12,597 bases of DNA from Pyrinomonadaceae bacterium (GCA_026786155.1 JAJAYR010000011.1:1-12597); one strand, 5' to 3'; positions 1 to 6,928 are shown, numbered from the stretch's first letter. Program-made: numbers and translations. Notes: a model not told the origin generated them from the letters alone.

Positions 1-2
1 AC

Positions 3-578
3 ACTCGCGCCGACACTCTGCAAATTGCGCGGGGTTTGCTCGGCAAAACGCTCGTCGTTCCGACCGAAAACGGCGAGCGAGTTTCAGGGAGAATCGTCGA
101 AACCGAAGCGTATCTCGGCATCGCCGACAAAGCCGCGCATTCCTACGGCAACCGCCGCACGAATCGCACCGAAACGATGTTCGCCGTCGGCGGCACGGTT
201 TATATCTTTTTTATTTACGGAATGTATTTTCAATTTAACGTCGTCGCCGGTGAAATCGGCACACCGCACGCGATTCTGATTCGCGCCGTCGAACCGCTTG
301 AAAATGTCGAGATAATGAGGGAAAGACGCGGGCTGAAGATGAAAGACCAAAACCTAACTTCCGGTCCCGGCAAACTTTGCCTCGCGCTCGGCATTGACCG
401 AAGTTTTAATAACGAAGATTTGCTCGGCGAAAAAATTTGGCTCGAAGAAGGCGAAGACGTCGCGGATACGGAAATCGTTTCAGGCAGACGAATCGGCATT
501 GATTACGCCGAAGAATACGCCGAAAAACCGTGGCGATTTTGGGTGAAAAGAAATTCTTTTGTCAGCCGAAAAAGATAA
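3..578 (+). CDS. mpg: 3-methyladenine DNA glycosylase, AAG/MPG family (5' partial)
   Basis: Base-excision repair enzyme that removes alkylated purines from DNA. The frame is open from the window edge, so the true start lies upstream; the TTG at 36 is an internal Leu codon in a conserved stretch (DTLQIARGLLGKTLVV). Family landmarks are clear: the RIVETEAYLG segment carries the expected catalytic Glu and the adjacent Tyr, followed by AAHS with its His. A GGTVYIFFIYGMYFQFNVV block and an LTSGPGKLC block come later. By alignment from memory to human AAG, the intercalation-pocket Tyr159 position is Phe here (YIFFIYG), a conservative but noticeable change. About 191 residues are present, nearly the whole of a bacterial member. 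It is convergent with the next gene, with a repeat-bearing gap between them. The family call is firm; the exact substrate range is not visible. Confidence 0.93.
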   Translation, partial: TRADTLQIARGLLGKTLVVPTENGERVSGRIVETEAYLGIADKAAHSYGNRRTNRTETMFAVGGTVYIFFIYGMYFQFNVVAGEIGTPHAILIRAVEPLENVEIMRERRGLKMKDQNLTSGPGKLCLALGIDRSFNNEDLLGEKIWLEEGEDVADTEIVSGRRIGIDYAEEYAEKPWRFWVKRNSFVSRKR

Positions 579-641
579 AATTATAATTTGCAATTTATTA
601 TTTTTAGAATTTAGCCGGACGGAAACGACATTTTACCGATT

Positions 642-701
642 GAACAGCGAATAGTTGATACTGAACAGCGAACATATGCACCTTCCAACTATTCGCTGTT
701 C
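642..701. repeat. Inverted repeat with extra internal half-copy (possible hairpin between convergent genes)
   Basis: Arms GAACAGCGAATAGTTG (642-657) and CAACTATTCGCTGTTC (686-701) are perfect 16-nt complements around a 28-nt loop. The loop carries a second direct copy, TGAACAGCGAA (662-672), of the left arm's first part (641-651), so the right arm could pair with either. A further short direct repeat, ACCGATTGA, flanks the structure (635-643 and 724-732). It lies in the 204-base gap between two convergent genes, where a transcription-ending hairpin would fit, but neither side has a clean T-run. It may instead be a dispersed intergenic repeat. Confidence 0.8.
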
Positions 702-782
702 GGACGAAAATAATATGTCGCTGACCGATTGACATCTCTTTTATTCTTATTCCGTTCAACTGCATAACTTTATCTAAGTTTT

Positions 783-1670
783 TTAAGTTTGGTTTTCGAG
801 CAGCTGCACGAATTTTTTCGCCGCAATCGAAAGCGCTCGGTCAGTTCGATAAACCACGCCGACCGGACGAATCCAATCTTTCTCCGCGAATTCGATAACG
901 CATAATTGGTTGTTTCTTTCTTCGTCCATCACCGACGGATGCGGCACGATTGCCAAACCGAAACCGACTTCGACCGAGCGTTTGATGGTTTCGATATTGT
1001 CGAATTCGGCGGCTTTACGAATTTCCACGCCGTAGGATTTTAAGATTTTATCGGTCGCCTTGCGCGTCGGAATGTCGCGCTCGAACAGGACGAAATCGCG
1101 TCCCTGCAATTCGGTCACTTTTATTTCTTCGCGTTCGGCAAACTCGTGGTCGGGCGGGCAAATCAAAACCAAACGGTCGCTCGCCATCGGCACAATCGTC
1201 AAGCCGCGTCGCGGTTCGGGAAACGCGACGACACCGAGTTCGACCGCGCCGCTCAAAACATCGCGCACCACGCGCGTCGTCCGCGAATACTCCAAATCAA
1301 TTTTCGCCGCCGGAAATTTCGACATAAATTCCCGGACTTTCGGCGGTAATTCGTGCAGTCCGACCGAATAAACCGTCGCCACTTTGACCGTGCCGCTGAT
1401 TTTGCCGACCAGCCCGCGCATTCCTTCCTGAAGCACGTCGTAACTCGCCAGCACATTTTTACATTCGCGGTAAAAAACTTCCCCGGCACTCGTCAAACTG
1501 ACTTCACGCCGCCCGCGCACACGCTCTAAAAGTCGGCGTTTGAATTTTTCTTCGAGCGTCCGAATCTGCTGGCTGACCGCCGACTGCGTAACGAAATTGC
1601 GCTCCGCCGCCAGCGAAAAACTCTGCATATCAACAAGGTCAACAAATACTTTTAACGTCTCAATGTGCAT
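783..1670 (-). CDS. LysR-type transcriptional regulator
   Basis: A 295-residue DNA-binding regulator of normal LysR length. The N-terminal winged helix-turn-helix spans residues 1-60 (METLKVF-like start, SFSLAAERNFVTQSAVSQQI recognition region, LTSAGEVFYREC linker). The C-terminal periplasmic-binding-protein-like effector domain follows from about 90, with DLEYSRTTRVVRDVLSGAVELGVV and the late FDNIETIKRSVEVGFGLAIVP block typical of CysB/CysL/CbbR-like members. The ATG at 1668-1670 gives the standard family N-terminus; no clear Shine-Dalgarno sequence precedes it. The gene is divergent from the sdh operon, the classic position for a LysR protein controlling its neighbour, so it may sense a metabolite and regulate sdh; that is inference. 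The effector is unknown. Confidence 0.93.
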   Translation of the reverse strand: MHIETLKVFVDLVDMQSFSLAAERNFVTQSAVSQQIRTLEEKFKRRLLERVRGRREVSLTSAGEVFYRECKNVLASYDVLQEGMRGLVGKISGTVKVATVYSVGLHELPPKVREFMSKFPAAKIDLEYSRTTRVVRDVLSGAVELGVVAFPEPRRGLTIVPMASDRLVLICPPDHEFAEREEIKVTELQGRDFVLFERDIPTRKATDKILKSYGVEIRKAAEFDNIETIKRSVEVGFGLAIVPHPSVMDEERNNQLCVIEFAEKDWIRPVGVVYRTDRALSIAAKKFVQLLENQT

Positions 1671-1681
1671 AATTCAATTAT

Positions 1682-1736
1682 CAGTTATCAGTTATCAGTC
1701 AACAATTAACAATTCCCTGCTGATAACTGATAACTG
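1682..1736. repeat. 17-bp inverted repeat built of TTATCAG units
   Basis: CAGTTATCAGTTATCAG (1682-1698) and CTGATAACTGATAACTG (1720-1736) are perfect complements around a 21-nt AT-rich loop. Each arm is itself a tandem of the 7-mer GTTATCA. It sits just upstream of the LysR start codon, so it would fall in that gene's leader or promoter. The simple-unit structure resembles dispersed intergenic repeats more than a regulator-specific operator. Confidence 0.8.
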
Positions 1737-1783
1737 TAATAATAAGTTTATCTACATACTTTTCGCAAGCGAATTCATTTTAT

Positions 1784-1819
1784 CTTATTAAAGAATATCC
1801 ATCTAATAAGCCGTATAAT
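1784..1819 (+). promoter_or_regulatory. Putative sdh operon promoter with TAATAAG dyad
   Basis: CTTATTA (1784-1790) and TAATAAG (1804-1810) form a 7-bp inverted repeat with a 13-bp spacer, ending three bases before a perfect TATAAT (1814-1819). A third TAATAAG lies upstream at 1740-1746. No good -35 box stands at the normal spacing, which would suit an activator-dependent promoter. The dyad spacing is compatible with LysR-type operators, and a LysR gene is divergent next door. A 5+2+5 palindrome (TTCGCAAGCGAA, 1762-1773) also lies here. A second weak -10-like TATAAA is at 1875-1880. The region is AT-rich, so chance matches are likely. Confidence 0.4.
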
Positions 1820-1901
1820 CAAATTGTAAATTTTAAGATTGCTGAACTACGGATTTCGACTTAGAATTTCAAATTATAAATCGCAAATCTAACAACCAGT
1901 T

Positions 1902-2627
1902 ATGGCTATCAAAATCAGCAAAACCTTCTTGATGCGAAAACTGCATCAGTTGACTGGCATCGTGCCGCTCGGCGCATTTTTTTTCGTTCATATGTTCACC
2001 AACTCGAAGGCGATGAGCGGGGCAGATGTTTTTAACGAGGCGGTCGCCGACATTCATCACATTCCGTATCTGCTGTTTATCGAGATTTTCGGAATTTTTC
2101 TGCCGCTGCTTTTTCATTCGGTTTATGGAATTTATATTTCAGCGGAAGCGCGTCCGAACGGTTTGAATTACGGTTACGGGCGTAACTGGTTTTATATTTT
2201 CCAGCGCGTAACCGGCGTTTTTCTTTTCTTCTTTCTGATTTTTCATATCTTGAATTTTCGTTTCGGAATGATTCCGGGATTGAATTTAACGCCGATTGCC
2301 GGTAACGCCGACCAATCGTTTGCGATTGTTCAGCGAGAATTTCAAATCACCTGGGTTTTTACTTTATACGTTTTGGGCGTTACGGCGACGGCGTGGCATC
2401 TGGCTTACGGCTTCTTTTTATTCGCGGTTGACTGGGGCATTTTAATCGGCGAACGGGCGCAGAAAATGGCACTTTACGCCTCGGTCGGGCTGGCTTTTTT
2501 CCTTTCGGCGGTCGGCATCAACGCGATGGTTGCCTTTAACAAAAAATGCGGCTTGCTGCCGTCGGCGTTTTGCGAGGAAGCCGAGAAAAAAGGCATCGTC
2601 GAGCCGAATGCTTCAGGGAAATTTTAA
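1902..2627 (+). CDS. sdhC: Succinate dehydrogenase cytochrome b subunit (type B, b558 family)
   Basis: Membrane anchor of respiratory complex II; it holds two hemes b and passes electrons from succinate oxidation to quinone. The 241-residue protein shows five hydrophobic segments (about 20-33, 55-80, 97-120, 148-175, 190-212). One His in each of the first four is in the heme-ligand pattern of Bacillus-type SdhC: His30 (FFFVHMF), His72 (LLFHSVYG), His115 (FLIFHILNF) and His166 (TAWHLAYGF). Being a single large anchor with four such His residues, it needs no separate SdhD, and none is seen. The ATG gives a plausible short cytoplasmic N-terminus, though no Shine-Dalgarno stands before it. It is first in the operon, but the genes directly downstream are a toxin-antitoxin pair, not sdhA. 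Confidence 0.95.
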   Translation: MAIKISKTFLMRKLHQLTGIVPLGAFFFVHMFTNSKAMSGADVFNEAVADIHHIPYLLFIEIFGIFLPLLFHSVYGIYISAEARPNGLNYGYGRNWFYIFQRVTGVFLFFFLIFHILNFRFGMIPGLNLTPIAGNADQSFAIVQREFQITWVFTLYVLGVTATAWHLAYGFFLFAVDWGILIGERAQKMALYASVGLAFFLSAVGINAMVAFNKKCGLLPSAFCEEAEKKGIVEPNASGKF

Positions 2628-2709
2628 GTTTGAGCAGTTTCGGTTGAAAGCGAAATTACGGCATTAAATTAAAACCGGCAATTGTCGGCAGTTGGCAAGC
2701 GAGGTAAAT

Positions 2710-2919
2710 ATGCAGACAACATTTGCGGAAGTTTTAGAAACTATTGAAAATTTTACAGTTGACGAAAAGGAAACCTTAGTTGATATTTTGCAGCATCGTT
2801 TGGTTGAGCATCGCCGAAATCAAATACAATATGAAGTTGAATGTGCGAAGCAAGAATTTGAACAGGGTTTGTGTAAGCCGATGACGGCGGATGAAATTAT
2901 GCGGGAGATTTCATCGTGA
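2710..2919 (+). CDS. Small antitoxin-like protein of a type II TA pair
   Basis: A 69-residue, Glu-rich, helical-looking protein (MQTTFAEVLETIENFTVDEK start, ending in a PMTADEIMREISS tail). The ATG at 2710 is chosen over an upstream TTG (2692) because GAGG at 2701-2704 precedes it at good spacing. The short length, acidic character and C-terminal helix resemble antitoxins that cap RelE/YafQ-like toxins. The pairing with the next gene by a GTGA overlap is the main support. Its reading frame is more AT-rich than the sdh genes around it, consistent with acquisition. The family could not be named from sequence alone. A near-palindrome CCGGCAATTGTCGG (2675-2688) just upstream might be its autoregulatory site, but this is a guess. 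Confidence 0.72.
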   Translation: MQTTFAEVLETIENFTVDEKETLVDILQHRLVEHRRNQIQYEVECAKQEFEQGLCKPMTADEIMREISS

Positions 2920-3191
2920 GAATGTTGTTCTCGCCGACGTTTGACCGAAAGATTAAACGATTGCTCAAAAAGGATTCGAGCGTGAAAGCAAGCGTCGGAA
3001 AGACATTGAAACTTTTAGAAACGGATGTTTTTCATCCTGCTTTGAAAACGCATAAATTGAAAGGGAAACTGGAAGGGAATTGGGCTTGCGCGGCGGCATA
3101 CGATTTAAGAATAGTCTTCAAAATCGTTCAATTCGAGAATGCGGAAGCAATTCTTTTATTGACCATCGGAACACACGACGAGGTTTATTAA
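2916..3191 (+). CDS. RelE/YafQ-like mRNA interferase toxin
   Basis: A 91-residue basic protein with the hallmarks of the RelE/ParE superfamily, closest by eye to YafQ-type ribosome-dependent ribonucleases. It starts FSPTFDRKIKRLLKK, has HPALKTHKLKGKLEGNWACA in the middle, then YDLRIVFKI and the terminal GTHDEVY. Candidate catalytic residues are His40, His46, Asp63, Arg65 and His87; all are present, so it looks active. Translation probably starts at the GTG (2916), which overlaps the antitoxin stop as GTGA; an ATG at 2922 is the alternative. It ends 9 nt before sdhA, so toxin and flavoprotein would share one transcript. The antitoxin must be co-made for the operon to be tolerated. Confidence 0.85.
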   Translation: MRMLFSPTFDRKIKRLLKKDSSVKASVGKTLKLLETDVFHPALKTHKLKGKLEGNWACAAAYDLRIVFKIVQFENAEAILLLTIGTHDEVY

Positions 3192-3200
3192 AATTAGATT

Positions 3201-5177
3201 ATGGCATCAAACGGATTAAAAATAGCGATTGTCGGCGGCGGTCTGGCGGGTTTGGCGGCAGCGATGAAAATCGCCGAGCAAGGACACGACGTAGATATGA
3301 TTTCGGTCGTTCCCGTGAAGCGTTCGCATTCGGTCTGCGCTCAGGGCGGCATTAACGGCGCGGTCAACACGAAGGGCGAGGGCGATTCGACTTTCAAACA
3401 TTTCGACGATACGGTTTATGTCGGCGACTTTTTGGCGAATCAAAAGCCGGTCAAACAAATGTGCGAAATGGCTCCGCAGATTATTTATTTGTTCGACCGG
3501 ATGGGCGTTCCGTTTTCGCGGACGCAGGAAGGTTTGCTCGATTTCCGACGGTTCGGCGGAACGCTGCATCATCGGACGGCGTTTGCCGGGGCTTCGACCG
3601 GACAGCAGCTTTTATACGCGCTCGACGAGCAGGTTCGCAAATACGAATCTGCGGGCAAAGTCAATAAATTTGAAGGTTGGGAAATGCTGTCGTTAATTTT
3701 GGACGACCATCAGGTTTGTCGCGGTTTGATTGCGATGAATTTGCAGACGCTCGAACTCAAAGCGTTTAACGCCGATGCCGTGATTATGGCGACCGGCGGA
3801 CCGGGAATGGTTTTCGGCAAATCAACCAATTCGCAAACCTGCACGGGCAGCGCGGTTTCGGCTTGCTATCAGCAGGGCGCGAAATATGCGAACGGCGAAT
3901 TTATACAGGTTCACCCGACTTCGATTCCGGGCGAAGATAAACTGCGTTTGATGAGCGAATCGGCTCGCGGCGAAGGCGGCAGAGTTTGGGTCCCGCGCGA
4001 CCCGCAGGACAAACGCGCTCCGAAGGATATTCCCGATGCCGAACGCAATTATTTTCTCGAAGAAAAATATCCGGCTTACGGCAATCTCGTGCCGCGCGAT
4101 ATTGCGACGCGCGAGATTTTTCAAGTCTGCATCGAAGGCGGCGGCGTGAACGGGGAAAATCAGGTTTATCTTGATTTAACGCATATTCCGGCGGCGGTTT
4201 TGACGGAAAAACTCGGCGCGATTCTGGAAATTTACGAAATGTTTGTCGGCGACGACCCGCGCTACGTTCCGATGCGAATTTTTCCCGGCGTTCATTACTC
4301 GATGGGCGGTTTATGGGTTGATTTTGAACAGCGCACGAATATTCCCGGACTTTTCGCGGCGGGCGAATGCGATTATTCGATTCACGGCGCAAACCGATTG
4401 GGCGCAAACTCGCTGGTTTCCTGCGTCTATGGCGGCTTCGTCGCCGCGCCGTCGGCGATTGATTACGCCAAAAACGTCGAGCGCAAAAACACCGCAACCA
4501 ACGGCATTCACGCGGGGGAATTGAAACGGCAGCAGGAAATAAATTCACAAATCATCAAAAACGAAGGCAAGGAAAATCAATATCAACTGCACGAAGAACT
4601 TGGCAAAGTGATGACCGACAATGTAACCGTCGTGCGCTATAACGACCGTTTGAAGGCGACCGACGAAAAAATTACCGAACTGCAAGACCGCTTCAAACGA
4701 ATTTCGATTAACGACTCGAATTTGTGGGCGACGCAAGCCGTTCCGCACGCCCGACAATTGTGGAATATGCTGGAATTAGCGCGGGTTATCACGCTCGGCG
4801 CACTCAACCGCGACGAATCGCGCGGAGCGCATTACAAACCCGATTTCCCGGAACGCAATGACGAAAAATTCCTGAAAACGACCATCGCCGAATGGTCAGC
4901 CGAATCGCCGGTTTTAAGTTACGAAGCCGTCGAAATCGGTTTAATCGAACCGCGCAAACGCGATTATTCGAGCGGCAAAAAGGCGAAAGCCGCCGGCGCA
5001 CAGGAAGCCAAAGATGCCGGTTTGCCGTTAAAAGAAGGCGGCGCGACGCAATTCGTGGCGGAAGGTTTTGAACAAAAACCGGAAAATACCGACCGGCAAA
5101 ATATCGTGAATCAAAAAGACGCGCAAATTAAAGACGGCGAATCTTTTCTGGAAATTCACGAAAACGATAAATCTTAA
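3201..5177 (+). CDS. sdhA: Succinate dehydrogenase flavoprotein subunit (type B)
   Basis: Catalytic subunit of complex II: oxidises succinate to fumarate using covalently bound FAD on the cytoplasmic face. The 658 residues follow the Bacillus SdhA pattern closely. There is a Rossmann start IAIVGGGLAGLAAA (9-22), and RSHSVCAQGGINGA with His43 as the expected FAD attachment site. Substrate residues are His239 (HPTSIPG), Arg256 (SARGEGG), His365 (VHYSMGG) and Arg399 (NRLGANSL). The late RDESRGAHYKPDFPERND block is present. Two oddities are seen: an insertion near 264-282 (PRDPQDKRAPKDIPDAE), and a hydrophilic low-complexity tail after about residue 588 that runs some 70 residues past the usual end. 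It follows the toxin gene by 9 nt and precedes three Uma2 genes rather than sdhB. Confidence 0.97.
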   Translation: MASNGLKIAIVGGGLAGLAAAMKIAEQGHDVDMISVVPVKRSHSVCAQGGINGAVNTKGEGDSTFKHFDDTVYVGDFLANQKPVKQMCEMAPQIIYLFDRMGVPFSRTQEGLLDFRRFGGTLHHRTAFAGASTGQQLLYALDEQVRKYESAGKVNKFEGWEMLSLILDDHQVCRGLIAMNLQTLELKAFNADAVIMATGGPGMVFGKSTNSQTCTGSAVSACYQQGAKYANGEFIQVHPTSIPGEDKLRLMSESARGEGGRVWVPRDPQDKRAPKDIPDAERNYFLEEKYPAYGNLVPRDIATREIFQVCIEGGGVNGENQVYLDLTHIPAAVLTEKLGAILEIYEMFVGDDPRYVPMRIFPGVHYSMGGLWVDFEQRTNIPGLFAAGECDYSIHGANRLGANSLVSCVYGGFVAAPSAIDYAKNVERKNTATNGIHAGELKRQQEINSQIIKNEGKENQYQLHEELGKVMTDNVTVVRYNDRLKATDEKITELQDRFKRISINDSNLWATQAVPHARQLWNMLELARVITLGALNRDESRGAHYKPDFPERNDEKFLKTTIAEWSAESPVLSYEAVEIGLIEPRKRDYSSGKKAKAAGAQEAKDAGLPLKEGGATQFVAEGFEQKPENTDRQNIVNQKDAQIKDGESFLEIHENDKS

Positions 5178-5179
5178 AA

Positions 5180-5761
5180 ATGACGGCGTTACCGAAAAAA
5201 AAGAAATACACGCCCGCCGAATATCTGGCTTTGGAAGAAAAAGCCGAATATAAAAGCGAATATGTGAACGGCTATATTTTCAAAATGGCTGGCGGAACGG
5301 AAGCGCATATTCAGATAAGTTTTAACGCCACCAAACTTTTCGCGGACAAACTTCGCGGCAAATGCCGGGCTTATCAAAGTGAAATGAAAGTCTGGGTTCA
5401 GGCAGCCGGAACATTTTTTTATCCCGACGTAACGGTCGTTTGCGGTGAACGAAAGTTTCACAAAGGTAGACGCGATATTGTTGAGAATCCGATTTTGCTG
5501 GTCGAAGTGCTATCACAAAGCACTGAAGAATACGACAAAAATGACAAGTTTTTGACTTATCGAAATATACCGTCATTTCAGGAATATGTTTTAATTTCGC
5601 AGAACCGACCGGCGATTCAACAGTTTAACCGGCAAACGAATGGAGATTGGATTTATAAAGCGACTATCGGATTAAACAGCAAAGTTTATTTTGAATCGGT
5701 AAAAACGGAAATTTCATTGGAAGATATTTACGATTTAGTCGAATTTGAAACGGAACAATAA
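5180..5761 (+). CDS. Uma2 family putative endonuclease, copy 1
   Basis: A 193-residue member of the Uma2 family (formerly DUF820), which has a PD-(D/E)xK restriction-endonuclease fold; the biological role of the family is not established. Visible core residues are His43, Asp83 (FFYPDVTVV), Glu109 (LLVEVLSQST) and Lys123 (DKFLTY). The N-terminus MTALPKKKKY is strongly basic and shared with the next two genes. The ATG starts 2 nt after the sdhA stop, with no independent ribosome-binding site, so it probably depends on ribosomes finishing sdhA. By eye count it is about 55% identical to copy 2 overall, but only about 47% over residues 31-180. No decay is seen. Whether it cuts DNA is unknown. Confidence 0.86.
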   Translation: MTALPKKKKYTPAEYLALEEKAEYKSEYVNGYIFKMAGGTEAHIQISFNATKLFADKLRGKCRAYQSEMKVWVQAAGTFFYPDVTVVCGERKFHKGRRDIVENPILLVEVLSQSTEEYDKNDKFLTYRNIPSFQEYVLISQNRPAIQQFNRQTNGDWIYKATIGLNSKVYFESVKTEISLEDIYDLVEFETEQ

Positions 5762-5830
5762 ATGACGGCATTACCGAAAAAAAAGAAATATGCGCCCGAA
5801 GAATATCTGGCTTTGGAAGAAAAAGCCGAA
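5723..5830 (+). repeat. Gene-junction direct repeat, first copy (pairs with 6305-6412)
   Basis: The last 13 codons of Uma2 copy 1, counting the stop, plus the first 23 codons of copy 2 form a 108-nt block. It matches 6305-6412 with only about 5 differences by eye count, at an offset of exactly 582 nt, the length of one gene. The first 23 codons of copy 1 (5180-5248) are also near-identical to the second half of the block. The gene interiors are much less similar. Confidence 0.85.
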
Positions 5831-6343
5831 TACAAAAGCGAGTTTTGGAACGGCGCAATCGTCGCAATGTCGGGCGCGAAAATTGACCATCAGCAAATTG
5901 TAGCGAACATAACCGAATTTCTCGGTTCAAAAGTTCGCGGAAGATGCCGCGTTTTTCCGTCGGAAATGAAAGTTTGGGTGAAAAAACGAAATAAGTTTTT
6001 TTATCCTGACATCACTTTGATTTGCGATAAACCGAGTTTTTACAAAAACAGGCGCGACACGATTGATAATCCGAAGTTGATTGTCGAAGTTCTTTCCAAA
6101 AGCACGGCGAGTTTTGACCGCGCCGAAAAATTTTTGTCGTATCAGAGTTTGGCTTCGCTTGACGAATACGTTTTGGTTTCGCAGGAAACGGCTTTGGTCG
6201 AGCAGTATATCAAACGCGAAGACGGAAATTGGATTTATCAGGCGACCATCGGGTTGGACAGTCTGGTAACTTTTCCGGCAATCGGAACAACCTTGGCTCT
6301 ACGGGAAATTTACGATTTAGTTGAATTTGAAACGGAACAATAA
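5762..6343 (+). CDS. Uma2 family putative endonuclease, copy 2
   Basis: A 193-residue paralog of the genes on both sides, aligning to copy 1 without gaps. The PD-(D/E)xK-type residues are kept: His43, Asp83 (FFYPDITLI), Glu109 (LIVEVLSKST) and Lys123 (EKFLSY). The start codon directly follows the stop of copy 1 (TAA then ATG), and its own stop directly precedes copy 3 in the same way, so re-initiation by the same ribosome is likely. The ends share near-identical DNA with the neighbouring copies while the centre has diverged. The variable middle, including the segment after residue 30 and the 170-180 stretch, could set partner or target preference, but this is inference. Confidence 0.86.
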   Translation: MTALPKKKKYAPEEYLALEEKAEYKSEFWNGAIVAMSGAKIDHQQIVANITEFLGSKVRGRCRVFPSEMKVWVKKRNKFFYPDITLICDKPSFYKNRRDTIDNPKLIVEVLSKSTASFDRAEKFLSYQSLASLDEYVLVSQETALVEQYIKREDGNWIYQATIGLDSLVTFPAIGTTLALREIYDLVEFETEQ

Positions 6344-6412
6344 ATGACGGCGTTACCGAAAAAAAAGAAATACGCGCCCGAAGAATATCTGGCTTTGGAA
6401 GAACAAGCCGAA
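6305..6412 (+). repeat. Gene-junction direct repeat, second copy
   Basis: The end of Uma2 copy 2 plus the first 23 codons of copy 3, matching 5723-5830 at about 103 of 108 positions. Recombination between the two blocks would add or remove exactly one in-frame gene unit, so copy number may vary between strains. Confidence 0.85.
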
Positions 6413-6928
6413 TATCGGAGCGAATATGAAAATGGCGCAATCGTGGCGATGGCGGGAGGTTCGTTGAATCACGCCCAAATTACTTCAAACGTAAATCGGT
6501 TTATCGGCAATAAAGTTACGCAGAATTGCCGGTCGCTGACAACTGATGTCAAAGTCAGAGTTGAAAATTACCGAAAATTTTATTACCCGGACGTGCTGGT
6601 AATTTGCGGCGAACCGAAATTTTATCAGAAACGTAACGACACCGTTACCAATCCGATTTTGATTGTCGAAGTCTTGTCCGACAGCACCGAAGCCAAAGAC
6701 AGGGGCGAGAAATTTGCCGCTTATCAGACTTTGGAATTTTTGCAGGAATATATTTTAGTCTCGCAGGATAAAGCGAAAATTGAACAATTTACCAGACAAA
6801 ATGACGGAAGTTGGAAATATCAGGCAACCATCGGTTTGAAAAGCGCGGTGAAATTTACCTCAATCGAAGTCGAATTGACCTTAGACGAAATTTATCAGCG
6901 AATCGAATTTAATCAGGAAAATTTATGA
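6344..6928 (+). CDS. Uma2 family putative endonuclease, copy 3
   Basis: The third and most divergent paralog, 194 residues. The first 23 codons differ from copy 2 at only about three bases, but the interior and especially the C-terminus (EIYQRIEFNQENL in place of EIYDLVEFETEQ) differ. The nuclease-fold residues His43, Asp83 (YYPDVLVI), Glu109 (LIVEVLSDST) and Lys123 (EKFAAY) remain. Its stop overlaps the sdhB start as ATGA, giving tight translational coupling to the iron-sulfur subunit. That coupling suggests the array has been accommodated in the operon, or inserted so as to keep sdhB expressed. Function is unknown, as for the other two. Confidence 0.86.
   Translation: MTALPKKKKYAPEEYLALEEQAEYRSEYENGAIVAMAGGSLNHAQITSNVNRFIGNKVTQNCRSLTTDVKVRVENYRKFYYPDVLVICGEPKFYQKRNDTVTNPILIVEVLSDSTEAKDRGEKFAAYQTLEFLQEYILVSQDKAKIEQFTRQNDGSWKYQATIGLKSAVKFTSIEVELTLDEIYQRIEFNQENL

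Noticed and set aside
1682..1736. Possible CRISPR-like repeat
   Set aside because: Only one inverted pair with 7-bp internal units and no regular spacers; no cas genes are present.
2692..2709. TTG start extending the antitoxin by six codons
   Set aside because: It would place GAGG inside the gene; the ATG at 2710 has that GAGG at correct spacing.
3901..4548. Minus-strand open frame of 215 codons inside sdhA
   Set aside because: Arg/Pro/Ser-rich translation typical of the antisense of a GC-rich gene; sdhA is unambiguous on the other strand.
5180..6928. Uma2 array as a transposon or insertion sequence
   Set aside because: No terminal inverted repeats, target-site duplication or transposase; the repeats coincide with gene junctions and are better explained by tandem gene duplication.
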